The notes below the pieces were generated by a model, which searched no databases, had not been told where the DNA came from, and worked only from the letters and a program-made list of their open reading frames with translations. A program made the translations under genes and the position numbers. A stretch of 16,122 nt of DNA from the NCBI GenBank assembly GCA_030834365.1, contig JAURFJ010000022.1, forward strand, positions 1 to 16,122, read 5' to 3'. Origin of the DNA: Flavobacteriaceae bacterium (GTDB taxonomy: Bacteria > Bacteroidota > Bacteroidia > Flavobacteriales > Flavobacteriaceae). Positions 1 to 7,363 of this stretch are shown here, piece after piece (within the stretch, counting starts at the first letter, position 1; each line of letters begins with the position of its first letter).

Positions 1-23
1 ATGAATTCTTCGTTCTGATCCAT
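1..23 (-). CDS. 5' end of an unidentified leftward gene (partial)
   Basis: An ATG on the minus strand at 23-21 opens a frame reading M-D-Q-N-E-E-F before the window ends. A perfect Bacteroidetes -7 box (TATCTTTG) lies 8 bases upstream, which is the main reason to believe this is a gene start. Seven residues are too few to name a family. It would be transcribed divergently from glpK. Confidence 0.3.
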
Positions 24-31
24 GATGCGTT

Positions 32-39
32 CAAAGATA
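32..39 (-). promoter_or_regulatory. Bacteroidetes -7 promoter box (TATCTTTG) for the leftward edge gene
   Basis: On the minus strand the bases read TATCTTTG, an exact match to the Bacteroidetes -7 consensus TAnnTTTG. It ends 8 bases before the ATG at 23-21. No clear TTG -33 element is visible at the expected distance of about 20 bases, so the call rests on the -7 box and its position. Confidence 0.4.
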
Positions 40-59
40 CATAGAGTGCTGGCATTCAC

Positions 60-85
60 TCGGCTATTTCATAGTCGTAAGCCGA
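60..85. repeat. Short inverted repeat in the divergent glpK intergenic region
   Basis: TCGGCT at 60-65 is mirrored by AGCCGA at 80-85, a 6 bp perfect dyad with a 14-base centre. It lies between the divergent start of the edge gene and glpK, just upstream of the presumed glpK promoter, so it could be an operator. A dyad this short can arise by chance. Confidence 0.2.
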
Positions 86-92
86 AATAATG

Positions 93-100
93 TATCTTTT
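93..100 (+). promoter_or_regulatory. Probable -7 box (TATCTTTT) for glpKF
   Basis: TATCTTTT differs from TAnnTTTG at the last base only. It would place the transcript start at about 105-108, so the upstream ATG at 90 would not be in the mRNA. This supports a GlpK start at 111, 114 or 120. Confidence 0.3.
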
Positions 101-119
101 TTGTGTTAAAATGATGAAG

Positions 120-1604
120 ATGAAACGGTATATATTGGCCTTAGATCAAGGCACTACGAGTTCAAGAGCCTTGCTGGTCGCTCAAGACGCCTCGGTCAGG
201 GCTATAGCACAGACCGAATTCAAGCAAATCTTTCCAAAAAACGGATGGGTCGAACACGACGCCAATGAGATATGGAGCTCACAACTCAAGGTCGCCAAAG
301 AGGTGATGGAGCAGCTGAGTCAAGAAGATGCTGAGATAGACGCCATAGGAATCACCAACCAAAGAGAAACAGTGGTGGTATGGGATGCCAACACAGCTGA
401 GCCCATTCATCACGCCATTGTGTGGCAAGACAAACGCACCACAGAGCGCTGCGAAGCTCTAAAGGCAGATGGCAAGACAGAACTTATACGCTCAAAGACC
501 GGTTTGGTTATAGACGCCTACTTCTCTGCCACCAAAATCGAATGGATTCTAGACCATGTAGAAGGAGCTCGTGAAAAAGCCCAGGCCGGAAAATTAAAAG
601 CAGGAACCATAGACAGCTGGCTCATTTACAAGCTTACCGACGGAAAAACTCACGTCACCGACGTAACCAATGCGTCGCGCACACTTATTTTCAACATCAA
701 CACCCTAGAGTGGGACCAAGAACTGCTAGCGCTTTTCAGAATTCCGCCCGCCATGCTCCCCAAAGTGGCCTCCTCAAGTGAGGTCTACGGACATACAGCC
801 GAATCGATTTTCGGAAAAGGCATTCCGATAGCCGGTATTGCCGGTGACCAACAATCAGCGCTTTTCGGCCAGCATTGCACCGAAGTAGGAATGGTCAAAA
901 ACACTTACGGAACCGGCTGTTTCATGCTCATGAATATTGGCGAAAAACCCGTGCTTTCGCAGGCTAACCTGCTTACCACTATCGCCTGGAAGATCGGAGA
1001 CCAGGTAACCTATGCCCTAGAGGGCAGTGTGTTTATGGCCGGAGCAGTGGTGCAATGGCTGAGAGACAGCCTCGGGTTTATTGAGGCCTCTTCTGAAGTT
1101 GAGGCACTTGCGGCTAGCGTTAAAGACAGCGAAGGGGTTTATTTTGTACCTGCTTTTGTCGGCCTAGGGGCCCCATATTGGGATCCTTACGCTAGAGGGC
1201 AAATCACTGGCCTAACTAGAGGTACCACCAAAGCACACATTGCACGTGCGGCGCTAGATGCCATTGCCTTTCAAACGATGGATATTCTAACCGCGATGCA
1301 ACAAGACACCGGCAACCCTATCAAGGCTCTCAAAGTAGACGGAGGAGCCTCCAACAACAACCTGCTCATGCAGTTTCAAGCAGACATACTTCAAACCCCT
1401 GTAATCAGACCGAGCGAGGTAGAATCTACGGCCCTTGGCGCCGCCTACTTAGCTGGACTAGCCAGCGGGTTTTTTCACTCAGTAGAACAGATTAAAGAGT
1501 TACAAACAGAAGCCCGTATTTTTAGCCCAAAAACCTTGAACGCAGACCTTGAGTCGTCCAAAAAAGGATGGCAAAAGGCTGTTCAACACGCCTTAACCCG
1601 CTAA
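120..1604 (+). CDS. glpK: Glycerol kinase
   Basis: Cytoplasmic FGGY-family kinase that converts glycerol and ATP to sn-glycerol 3-phosphate, trapping imported glycerol. From the ATG at 120 the protein is 494 residues, close to the E. coli length of 502. The phosphate-binding DQGTTSSR is at residues 9-16. The glycerol-binding set known from E. coli is present: R82-E83 (in NQRET), Y134 and D243 (in AGDQQSALFGQ). The C-terminal half has the VDGGAS nucleotide-binding segment. The frame is open from an ATG at 90, and ATGs at 111 and 114 are also possible. I chose 120 because MKRYILALDQG matches how family members begin, and a promoter-like box lies inside the longer version. glpF follows after 4 bases, so the two form an operon. 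No glpD is in the window, so where the product is oxidised is not seen. Confidence 0.96.
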   Translation: MKRYILALDQGTTSSRALLVAQDASVRAIAQTEFKQIFPKNGWVEHDANEIWSSQLKVAKEVMEQLSQEDAEIDAIGITNQRETVVVWDANTAEPIHHAIVWQDKRTTERCEALKADGKTELIRSKTGLVIDAYFSATKIEWILDHVEGAREKAQAGKLKAGTIDSWLIYKLTDGKTHVTDVTNASRTLIFNINTLEWDQELLALFRIPPAMLPKVASSSEVYGHTAESIFGKGIPIAGIAGDQQSALFGQHCTEVGMVKNTYGTGCFMLMNIGEKPVLSQANLLTTIAWKIGDQVTYALEGSVFMAGAVVQWLRDSLGFIEASSEVEALAASVKDSEGVYFVPAFVGLGAPYWDPYARGQITGLTRGTTKAHIARAALDAIAFQTMDILTAMQQDTGNPIKALKVDGGASNNNLLMQFQADILQTPVIRPSEVESTALGAAYLAGLASGFFHSVEQIKELQTEARIFSPKTLNADLESSKKGWQKAVQHALTR

Positions 1605-1608
1605 CACC

Positions 1609-2346
1609 ATGAACACACTCACTGCAGAATTTTTTGGCACCTTTTTAATGATGCTGCTCGGCCTTGGCGTCAACGCCAACGTCTCTCTTAAAAACACTAA
1701 AGGATCGTTCAGTAGCGCTAGCGCTTGGGTGCTCATATGCGCTGGCTGGGCCTTCGCAGTCTATATTGGAGTGGTGGTGGCTGGGCCCATAAGCGGAGCT
1801 CACCTGAATCCGGCAGTCAGCCTAGCGCTTTTGATTAACGGAAGCCTAAGCCTGACCGATTTCTTTGCCTATGTTGGGGTTCAGTTTCTTGGAGCGATTT
1901 TGGCCTCCTTTGCGATATGGTTTATGTACCAAGATCACTTCAATGCGACCGAGAGCCTAGAAACGCGGCGAGGGGTGTTCTGTACGGCACCTGAATACGC
2001 CAACGTGCCCCGAAACTTTTTCAGCGAATTCATCGGAGCCTTTGTGCTGCTCTTTGCCATTCTTCACTTCACAGATCCAGAGGTAATGGCCTCAGGAGAA
2101 AAAATTGGTATGGGCTCTATTGGCGCCCTCCCGGTGGCTATTGTAGTGTGGGGCATAGGTATTTCCCTTGGAGGAACCACCGGATATGCCATTAATCCGG
2201 CACGTGATATGGGCCCTCGAATCGCGCATCTATTACTTCCGGTTAAAGAAAAAGCCGACCCGAATTGGTCGTACGGATGGATTCCTGTCGTAGGTCCCTT
2301 ATGCGGAGGCGCATTTGCAGCCCTGCTGTTTAGCCTATTGAGTTAG
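1609..2346 (+). CDS. glpF: Glycerol uptake facilitator (aquaglyceroporin)
   Basis: Inner-membrane channel of the MIP/aquaporin family, 245 residues, allowing glycerol to diffuse in. Both half-helix motifs are intact: NPA at residues 67-69 (GAHLNPAVS) and NPAR at 196-199 (GYAINPARD). The Asp right after the second NPAR (D200) is the usual mark of glycerol-conducting members rather than strict water channels. Six membrane helices are apparent. It starts 4 bases after the glpK stop, so it is almost certainly co-transcribed, and GlpK would draw glycerol through it. Its last 12 bases overlap the end of the convergent phosphodiesterase gene, which leaves no intergenic space for a terminator. Confidence 0.95.
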   Translation: MNTLTAEFFGTFLMMLLGLGVNANVSLKNTKGSFSSASAWVLICAGWAFAVYIGVVVAGPISGAHLNPAVSLALLINGSLSLTDFFAYVGVQFLGAILASFAIWFMYQDHFNATESLETRRGVFCTAPEYANVPRNFFSEFIGAFVLLFAILHFTDPEVMASGEKIGMGSIGALPVAIVVWGIGISLGGTTGYAINPARDMGPRIAHLLLPVKEKADPNWSYGWIPVVGPLCGGAFAALLFSLLS

Positions 2347-3099
2347 TGCGCGGTCTGGGTAGTTACAAAAGATTCCGTCTACTTTATAACTGCGCATAAG
2401 CGCAATGTCTTCAAGCTCGTTTACCGTGTAGGCGAAGACCTTGAATCCAGCCTCGTGAATAGCTGTTACGTTCTCAGCCGTTACATTTTTGTACCAAGGG
2501 TTAATGGCCACAGCCTTAAGCTCTTTAGCGGTGTCTATGGCCTCAAGCGGATCGTCACCAGTGAGCACAGCAATGTCAAAATCGGGCGCTAACTCACGCA
2601 CGCGGTACAGCTCTGGCCACCTGAAACTCGAAAAAACGAAATCTTGTGCAGCGTACCCCTTCTCGGCCATATACTGCCTAACGATACGAACTGAATCGTC
2701 GGCCGTGTTCGCTCCCTTGAGCTCGATATTCAAGTCTGTTCGTTTATTTAGTGCATCGAGCACCTCTTCGAGGGTGGGTATTTGATGATTGCCCTCCAGG
2801 TTGAGCGACTTGACCTGCTCCAAGGTGAGCTCTTCTATAGGGCCGGATCCGTCTGTCAGTTTATCAACCAAGTCGTCGTGAAAAACTACAAGCTCTCCAG
2901 AAGCAATTTTAAACACATCGATCTCAATCATAGGAACCCCCAACTCGACAGCTTTTTCTACCGATGCCAAGGTGTTTTCAGTTTCATAACCCATTGCTCC
3001 TCTGTGACCTATAACAAACAATTCATGGGGCTTAGGTGTTTGGGTGCAAGCGCTCATCATAAGGGCGGTTAAAAGGGTGGATGGCAGTTTAATGTTCAT
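2335..3099 (-). CDS. Glycerophosphodiester phosphodiesterase, probable lipoprotein
   Basis: Enzyme of the GDPD family that hydrolyses glycerophosphodiesters (deacylated phospholipids) to glycerol 3-phosphate and an alcohol. From the ATG at 3099 it has 254 residues. Residues 1-17 are a hydrophobic signal ending in MSAC with C18 as the likely lipid-attached Cys; the Met at -3 makes this lipobox atypical. Catalytic and metal-binding motifs are visible: HRG at 32-34, ENT at 41-43, EID at 59-61 and HDD at 74-76. An open frame reaches back to 3183, but those codons lie inside the GH13 gene and would spoil the signal peptide, so they are left out. The start overlaps the GH13 stop by 11 bases, suggesting translational coupling as third gene of a symporter-GH13-GDPD operon. 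It faces glpF, a functionally related gene. Periplasmic or surface location is inferred. Confidence 0.9.
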   Translation of the reverse strand: MNIKLPSTLLTALMMSACTQTPKPHELFVIGHRGAMGYETENTLASVEKAVELGVPMIEIDVFKIASGELVVFHDDLVDKLTDGSGPIEELTLEQVKSLNLEGNHQIPTLEEVLDALNKRTDLNIELKGANTADDSVRIVRQYMAEKGYAAQDFVFSSFRWPELYRVRELAPDFDIAVLTGDDPLEAIDTAKELKAVAINPWYKNVTAENVTAIHEAGFKVFAYTVNELEDIALMRSYKVDGIFCNYPDRALTQ

Positions 3100-4960
3100 G
3101 GCGTTTGTGTTCGAGTAATAGAAAAGACCTAGAAGGTATAGAAAGAGTTTCGGATAGCTCAAGAGTTCGCCCATTAATAACATCCCTAACTTCGAGCCCA
3201 GGGATTAAGCCTAGTTCTTGATAATCGGATAATACTAGTTGCGATTCATTCACCCCTTTGTTAATAAACAAGCTAACCGATTGATCTTCTTTAAATCGAG
3301 ATAAAACATAGGTTGCATCTTTAGGAGCAAAGTGAAGGGTATTCCCTGAAATAAGCACCTCACTATTTCTGCGGTAGGTGAATAACCTTCGCGTGAGTTC
3401 CTGGGTTTGAATTTGAGCTTCTGTCAGCCCTTTTCCGGTAAAGGCATTTATTGCATCTTCTTGCCAGCCACCTGGAAAGTCAGTGCGGATCAATCCGTGA
3501 TCATGAGGCTTTGCGGTATTCTGCATTAAAATCTCTGTCCCGTAATACACTTGAGGAATTCGCGGACTCACGGCAAGAAGAGCCAAAGCAATAGCGTGTA
3601 GTTGAGTATCTTCATTGACTTGTGTAAAAAGGCGATCCATATCGTGATTGTCAGCCATCAGCACCAAAGACATAGGGTCTGGGTAGATGAAGTCATTAGA
3701 TAGCGCCTCGTACCATTTGATCAATCCACTATCCCAGCCTTCTGACTCTGTCAATGATGCAGAGAGTGCTCCCTGAAGCGGAAAATCAAAGACGGAGTTC
3801 ATATTAGAGTTGTATCCGTCTCGGTTTGTTGCCCCTTGCTGCCAATAGGCAATTCGAAGCGGATTATAACTCCATTCTTCGCCTACGATACTAAAATTGG
3901 GATACTCTTTTAGGATCGTAGCAGCCCAAGTACTCATGAAATCTGGATCGTTATACGGCTGGGTATCTTGACGAATTCCAGACAGGCCTAAGGTTTCAAT
4001 CCACCAAATACTGTTTTGAATGATATACCTAGCCAAAAACGCATTGCGGTGATTCAGGTCGGGCATAGTTTCAACGAACCACCCATTGGTCATTTCATCG
4101 TAATCTCTTTTAGAGGCATATAGGTCTTGCAAAGCCGTTCTTCGGTGGTTAGCATAAGTGATGCTTTTGTTGCCTAGAAACGCTGACTGGCCATTAATCC
4201 AATTTGAAAAAGGGAGATCGTTCATCCACCAATGCATCGAACCACAATGATTGTTGATTTGATCCATAATAAGTTTCATGTCGCGATCGCGCATCTCACT
4301 CGCAAGAAGCTTGTACTCATCGAGCGTGCCAAAGCGCGGATCCACCTGATAATGGTCGGTAATCGCATAGCCGTGATACGACTGCTCGTTCATGTCATTA
4401 ATGAGCATAGGTCCTGGCCAAATAGCGGTAAAACCTAAAGAATCGATATAATCTAGGGCACGTATTATTCCGTTAATATCTCCTCCGTGCCTCTTGTAAT
4501 CGTGAGAGCGATCAACCTCAATCTCGCGCAGTGTATCAAACGAATCGTTTTCAGGGGTTGCATTTACAAATCGATCTGGGGTGATCAGGTAAATGGCATC
4601 TGAGCGGTTAAATCCGCTGTAGACTGAAGCTAAAAAGCTACGCGATTTAAGCTCGTAAGAAGTAGAAAAACGAGCGGTATCACTTTCGAAATAAAGCTTA
4701 AAAACAGAAGGGGCTGTGGCGCCTATCTCTAGATCAACGAAAAGATAATTTGGGCTATCTGCCTTGTGCACCCCTTTAAGTCGAACATCAGTGCCCTCTA
4801 TTCGCACCTGGAAAGATGAGATACGGTCGCCATGAATTAGCAACTGTAACTCGTTATTCTGCATACCTACCCACCAATTAGGCGGATCTATGCGTACGAT
4901 TTGGGCATTCAACTGCAGACTTGAAAACAGCCCAAGAAGTGTAAGTAAGAGACCTTTCAT
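3089..4960 (-). CDS. Secreted GH13 glucan hydrolase, cyclomaltodextrinase/neopullulanase-like
   Basis: Glycoside hydrolase of the alpha-amylase clan, 623 residues, with a signal peptide at residues 1-19 (cut likely after LNA). An N-terminal beta domain (about 20-105, with PPNWWVGM) resembles the N-domain of cyclomaltodextrinases. The catalytic barrel follows with all GH13 regions: DQINNH at 233-238, nucleophile D332 in GIRQD, acid/base E361 in VGEEW, and NHD at 438-440. A short C-terminal beta domain ends the chain. Length and order resemble SusA-type neopullulanases of Bacteroides, so maltodextrins, cyclodextrins or pullulan are likely substrates; exact specificity cannot be read. It lies 21 bases behind the sugar symporter gene and overlaps the GDPD gene by 11 bases. 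No SusC/SusD pair is nearby. A periplasmic site of action, feeding the symporter, is inferred. Confidence 0.92.
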   Translation of the reverse strand: MKGLLLTLLGLFSSLQLNAQIVRIDPPNWWVGMQNNELQLLIHGDRISSFQVRIEGTDVRLKGVHKADSPNYLFVDLEIGATAPSVFKLYFESDTARFSTSYELKSRSFLASVYSGFNRSDAIYLITPDRFVNATPENDSFDTLREIEVDRSHDYKRHGGDINGIIRALDYIDSLGFTAIWPGPMLINDMNEQSYHGYAITDHYQVDPRFGTLDEYKLLASEMRDRDMKLIMDQINNHCGSMHWWMNDLPFSNWINGQSAFLGNKSITYANHRRTALQDLYASKRDYDEMTNGWFVETMPDLNHRNAFLARYIIQNSIWWIETLGLSGIRQDTQPYNDPDFMSTWAATILKEYPNFSIVGEEWSYNPLRIAYWQQGATNRDGYNSNMNSVFDFPLQGALSASLTESEGWDSGLIKWYEALSNDFIYPDPMSLVLMADNHDMDRLFTQVNEDTQLHAIALALLAVSPRIPQVYYGTEILMQNTAKPHDHGLIRTDFPGGWQEDAINAFTGKGLTEAQIQTQELTRRLFTYRRNSEVLISGNTLHFAPKDATYVLSRFKEDQSVSLFINKGVNESQLVLSDYQELGLIPGLEVRDVINGRTLELSETLSIPSRSFLLLEHKRHEH

Positions 4961-4981
4961 GTGCGTGAATTACATGACGAA

Positions 4982-6658
4982 TTACCTAAAATACCACCAC
5001 AAAAACAGCACAACTGCAATAATGATAATAGAAAGATAACGCTCTATCGCCGGGCTCTTCGTTTGGTTCGCCTCGGTCTTAGTGTATTGGTATACTAGAG
5101 CCTCCTCTACGGCCGGGGCCGATTTGGCATTGACCAAACTCACCACCACCATAACTGAAACGCTGACCACAAATAAGAAGATCGCGTAGTGCAAAAAGTT
5201 CATGGTAACCAGCGTATTGATCATTCCATTAGGACTGAGCACTAGTCCCGACTCTTGGGTGAGGTACTCGAGTACCAATCGCGCCATACCTAGTATGAAT
5301 CCGGTCCAGAGCGCAGCAAGAGCCCCTTTGGCATTTATTTTTTTATAGAAAATACCCAGCAAGAAGGCTGCCGCGATCGGAGGCGATACATAGGCCTGCA
5401 CGCTTTGTAAGTAGCGGTAGATACCTCCGCCCTCGGTCAGTTGGCGCATAAACGGAATCCAGGCCAAACCAACGATGACCAAGACAACGGTAGCCAAGCG
5501 ACCTACAAGCACTAATTGCTTTTCTGAGGCCTCAGGGCGCCAGCGTTTGTAAAAATCGAAGGTAAACAGGGTTGAAGTACTGTTGAAAACCGAAGAAAGC
5601 GAGCTCATGAGTGCAGCTAAGAAACCGGCAACTACTAATCCGCGAACACCCACCGGAAGCACGCGCAGAATGAGGGCCGGAAGCGCAGCGTCAGTGGTGG
5701 TGCGCACCTCTCCTGTAATCGGATTGGTCACCGTAAACAAATCAGGATAGGTGGTGACCGAGAGCGCATAGGCGATGATCCCTGGAAAAATAAAGATGAA
5801 CAGCGGTAGCAGCTTTAAGAACGATCCGAAGATGGTTCCCTTGCGAGCCGTTGAAATATCTTTTGCCGAGAGCACCCGCTGAACGATGAACTGATCGGTA
5901 CACCAGTACCAGATTCCGAGAATAGGAGCTCCGAGTAATACGCCCGTCCAGGGGTATTCTTTGTTGCGCCATAGACTCATAAAGGTATCTGGATCAGGGG
6001 CATTCTCTTGAATGGCCAGGGTCACGTTTGACCATCCGCCGATAGCCTGTAAGCCAAAATAGGTGGCCAAGACTCCGCCCAATATAAAGATCACCGCCTG
6101 TGCCATATCGGTATATATCACCGCTTTGAGGCCCCCGAGTACCGTATATAGACCCGTTGCCAAAACAGTTATTAGTGCTCCTGTCCAGAAGGGAATGCCT
6201 AACAAGACTTCGAAAACCAGGGCACCTGCGAATATGGTAAATGAAATTTTGGTGAGCACATAAGATATGATTGAAACAACCGATAGGTAAACGCGTGCAC
6301 CCGTGCTGTAGCGTCGCTCTAGAAATTCAGGCATGGTAAATACACCACTTTTCAAGTAGAACGGAACAAAAATCCATCCCAGCAACAGTAAGATCAAGGA
6401 GGCCAATATTTCAAACTGGGCTTCCGGAAAGGCGCCTCTGGCTCCAGAGCCCGAAAGACCGATGAGGTGCTCAGACCCTATATTACTCGCAAACAGCGAG
6501 GCGCCAATGGCAAACCAACCCAGGTCGCGTCCGCCCAAAAAATACCCTTGTGCACTATCTGAGGATTTTTCTTTCTTGGTCACATAAGCTGCAATTGAAA
6601 AGATGAGAATGAAATATCCGGCGATAACCGCAAAATCGATGGCTCCAATAGTCTCCAT
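4982..6658 (-). CDS. Sodium/sugar symporter of the SSS (SGLT) family
   Basis: Inner-membrane protein of 558 residues with about 14 hydrophobic helices, closely resembling Vibrio vSGLT and animal SGLTs throughout. It would import glucose or galactose with sodium. Na2-site positions are kept: A57, I60, A349, S352 and S353. Sugar-site positions include H64 (in SEHLIGLSGSG), E83, T254-D255 (in WCTDQ), K282 and Q418 (in YLQS). The His and the CTDQ segment match animal SGLT1 better than vSGLT, which has Gln and Asn there. It is first in a leftward operon with the GH13 enzyme, which suggests it takes up the sugar that enzyme releases. Upstream (6659-6712) no good TAnnTTTG box was found for this direction. 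Glucose specificity is inferred from homology and context. Confidence 0.93.
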   Translation of the reverse strand: METIGAIDFAVIAGYFILIFSIAAYVTKKEKSSDSAQGYFLGGRDLGWFAIGASLFASNIGSEHLIGLSGSGARGAFPEAQFEILASLILLLLGWIFVPFYLKSGVFTMPEFLERRYSTGARVYLSVVSIISYVLTKISFTIFAGALVFEVLLGIPFWTGALITVLATGLYTVLGGLKAVIYTDMAQAVIFILGGVLATYFGLQAIGGWSNVTLAIQENAPDPDTFMSLWRNKEYPWTGVLLGAPILGIWYWCTDQFIVQRVLSAKDISTARKGTIFGSFLKLLPLFIFIFPGIIAYALSVTTYPDLFTVTNPITGEVRTTTDAALPALILRVLPVGVRGLVVAGFLAALMSSLSSVFNSTSTLFTFDFYKRWRPEASEKQLVLVGRLATVVLVIVGLAWIPFMRQLTEGGGIYRYLQSVQAYVSPPIAAAFLLGIFYKKINAKGALAALWTGFILGMARLVLEYLTQESGLVLSPNGMINTLVTMNFLHYAIFLFVVSVSVMVVVSLVNAKSAPAVEEALVYQYTKTEANQTKSPAIERYLSIIIIAVVLFLWWYFR

Positions 6659-6678
6659 AAAGTCTTAGTTAGGATTCA

Positions 6679-6686
6679 TAACTTTG
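6679..6686 (+). promoter_or_regulatory. -7 promoter box (TAACTTTG) for the secreted protein gene
   Basis: TAACTTTG is an exact TAnnTTTG match on the plus strand, 26 bases before the GTG start at 6713. The spacing gives a short leader of about 20 bases. No TTG -33 element is evident. Confidence 0.4.
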
Positions 6687-6712
6687 CAATTTAGATCTTT
6701 TTCTACTTTGTC

Positions 6713-7363
6713 GTGGGCAACTTAAAATTCATTTTATTATTCGCTACTCTCACTATTTCAGTGAGTTGGGCCCACGCGCAAGGAGATATACCTACAGCGC
6801 GACCTATAATCAAGGGAGCTGAACCCAATAAAGGCGTCCAAAAAGCGGCTTCTGGAACTCTGCTTAAGATGCCTTCTATGCTCAGCGATGGGCTAATTAA
6901 AGACCCTAAAGGGCCTGACATGCTCCAAGAGAGCAAGCTGAAATCGGCCGGATTTGACCTAGTTATCGACCCAAGAGTCGCCCAAACCGAGAATGCCAAT
7001 GCCAATCGCGTGACAGGCGATGTCTACCTCGGAGACGTTAGCACTCGAGGAGAATTCGTTGGAATAGCCATGCGCGATCATGGAGAAATAGACGGAGACC
7101 GCATACTGATTGTGGTCAACGATCAAATCGTAGAGTACAACGCCCTACTCAGTGGACGCTTCAAGCAAATCGATGTACCCCTTAAAGAAGGTTTTAACAC
7201 CATAGAGTTCAAGGCCCTAAATCAAGGCTATGTTGGGCTCAATACGGCCCAAGTGATCGCCGTTGACGAGAACGGCGAGGTGATTCACAATAACAACTGG
7301 ATGCTCTCTACTGGGGCTACTGCCAAAATTGTCATTGTCAAAAAGCCAAAGCTCAATAACTAA
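6713..7363 (+). CDS. Secreted protein of unknown function
   Basis: I recognise it only as the kind of conserved secreted protein seen in flavobacteria; no function is known to me. It has 216 residues. A signal peptide covers residues 1-22, with a clear cut site after AHA. Residues 25-95 are low in structure and rich in Pro, Lys and Gly. From about 98 to 210 the sequence alternates hydrophobic strands and turns (GDVYLGDV, DGDRILIVVND, GFNTIEFKALNQG, VIAVDENGEV), suggesting one beta-sandwich domain of binding-module type. There are no Cys residues and no catalytic signature. The start is a GTG: an in-frame stop lies at 6692-6694 and no ATG or TTG intervenes, while the signal peptide fits the GTG exactly. 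Its end overlaps the convergent acylase gene by 4 bases. It could bind a carbohydrate or be a cell-surface component. Confidence 0.85.
   Translation: MGNLKFILLFATLTISVSWAHAQGDIPTARPIIKGAEPNKGVQKAASGTLLKMPSMLSDGLIKDPKGPDMLQESKLKSAGFDLVIDPRVAQTENANANRVTGDVYLGDVSTRGEFVGIAMRDHGEIDGDRILIVVNDQIVEYNALLSGRFKQIDVPLKEGFNTIEFKALNQGYVGLNTAQVIAVDENGEVIHNNNWMLSTGATAKIVIVKKPKLNN

Noticed and set aside
90..119. Ten-residue N-terminal extension of GlpK from the ATG at 90
   Set aside because: It contains the probable -7 promoter box and adds residues before the conserved family start MKRYILALDQG.
3100..3183. Longer N-terminus for the phosphodiesterase from 3183
   Set aside because: These codons lie within the GH13 coding region and would place 28 residues before a clear lipoprotein signal peptide.
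3089..6658. Classical starch-utilisation (sus) locus
   Set aside because: No SusC, SusD or SusR gene is present within the window; only the hydrolase and a sodium symporter are found.
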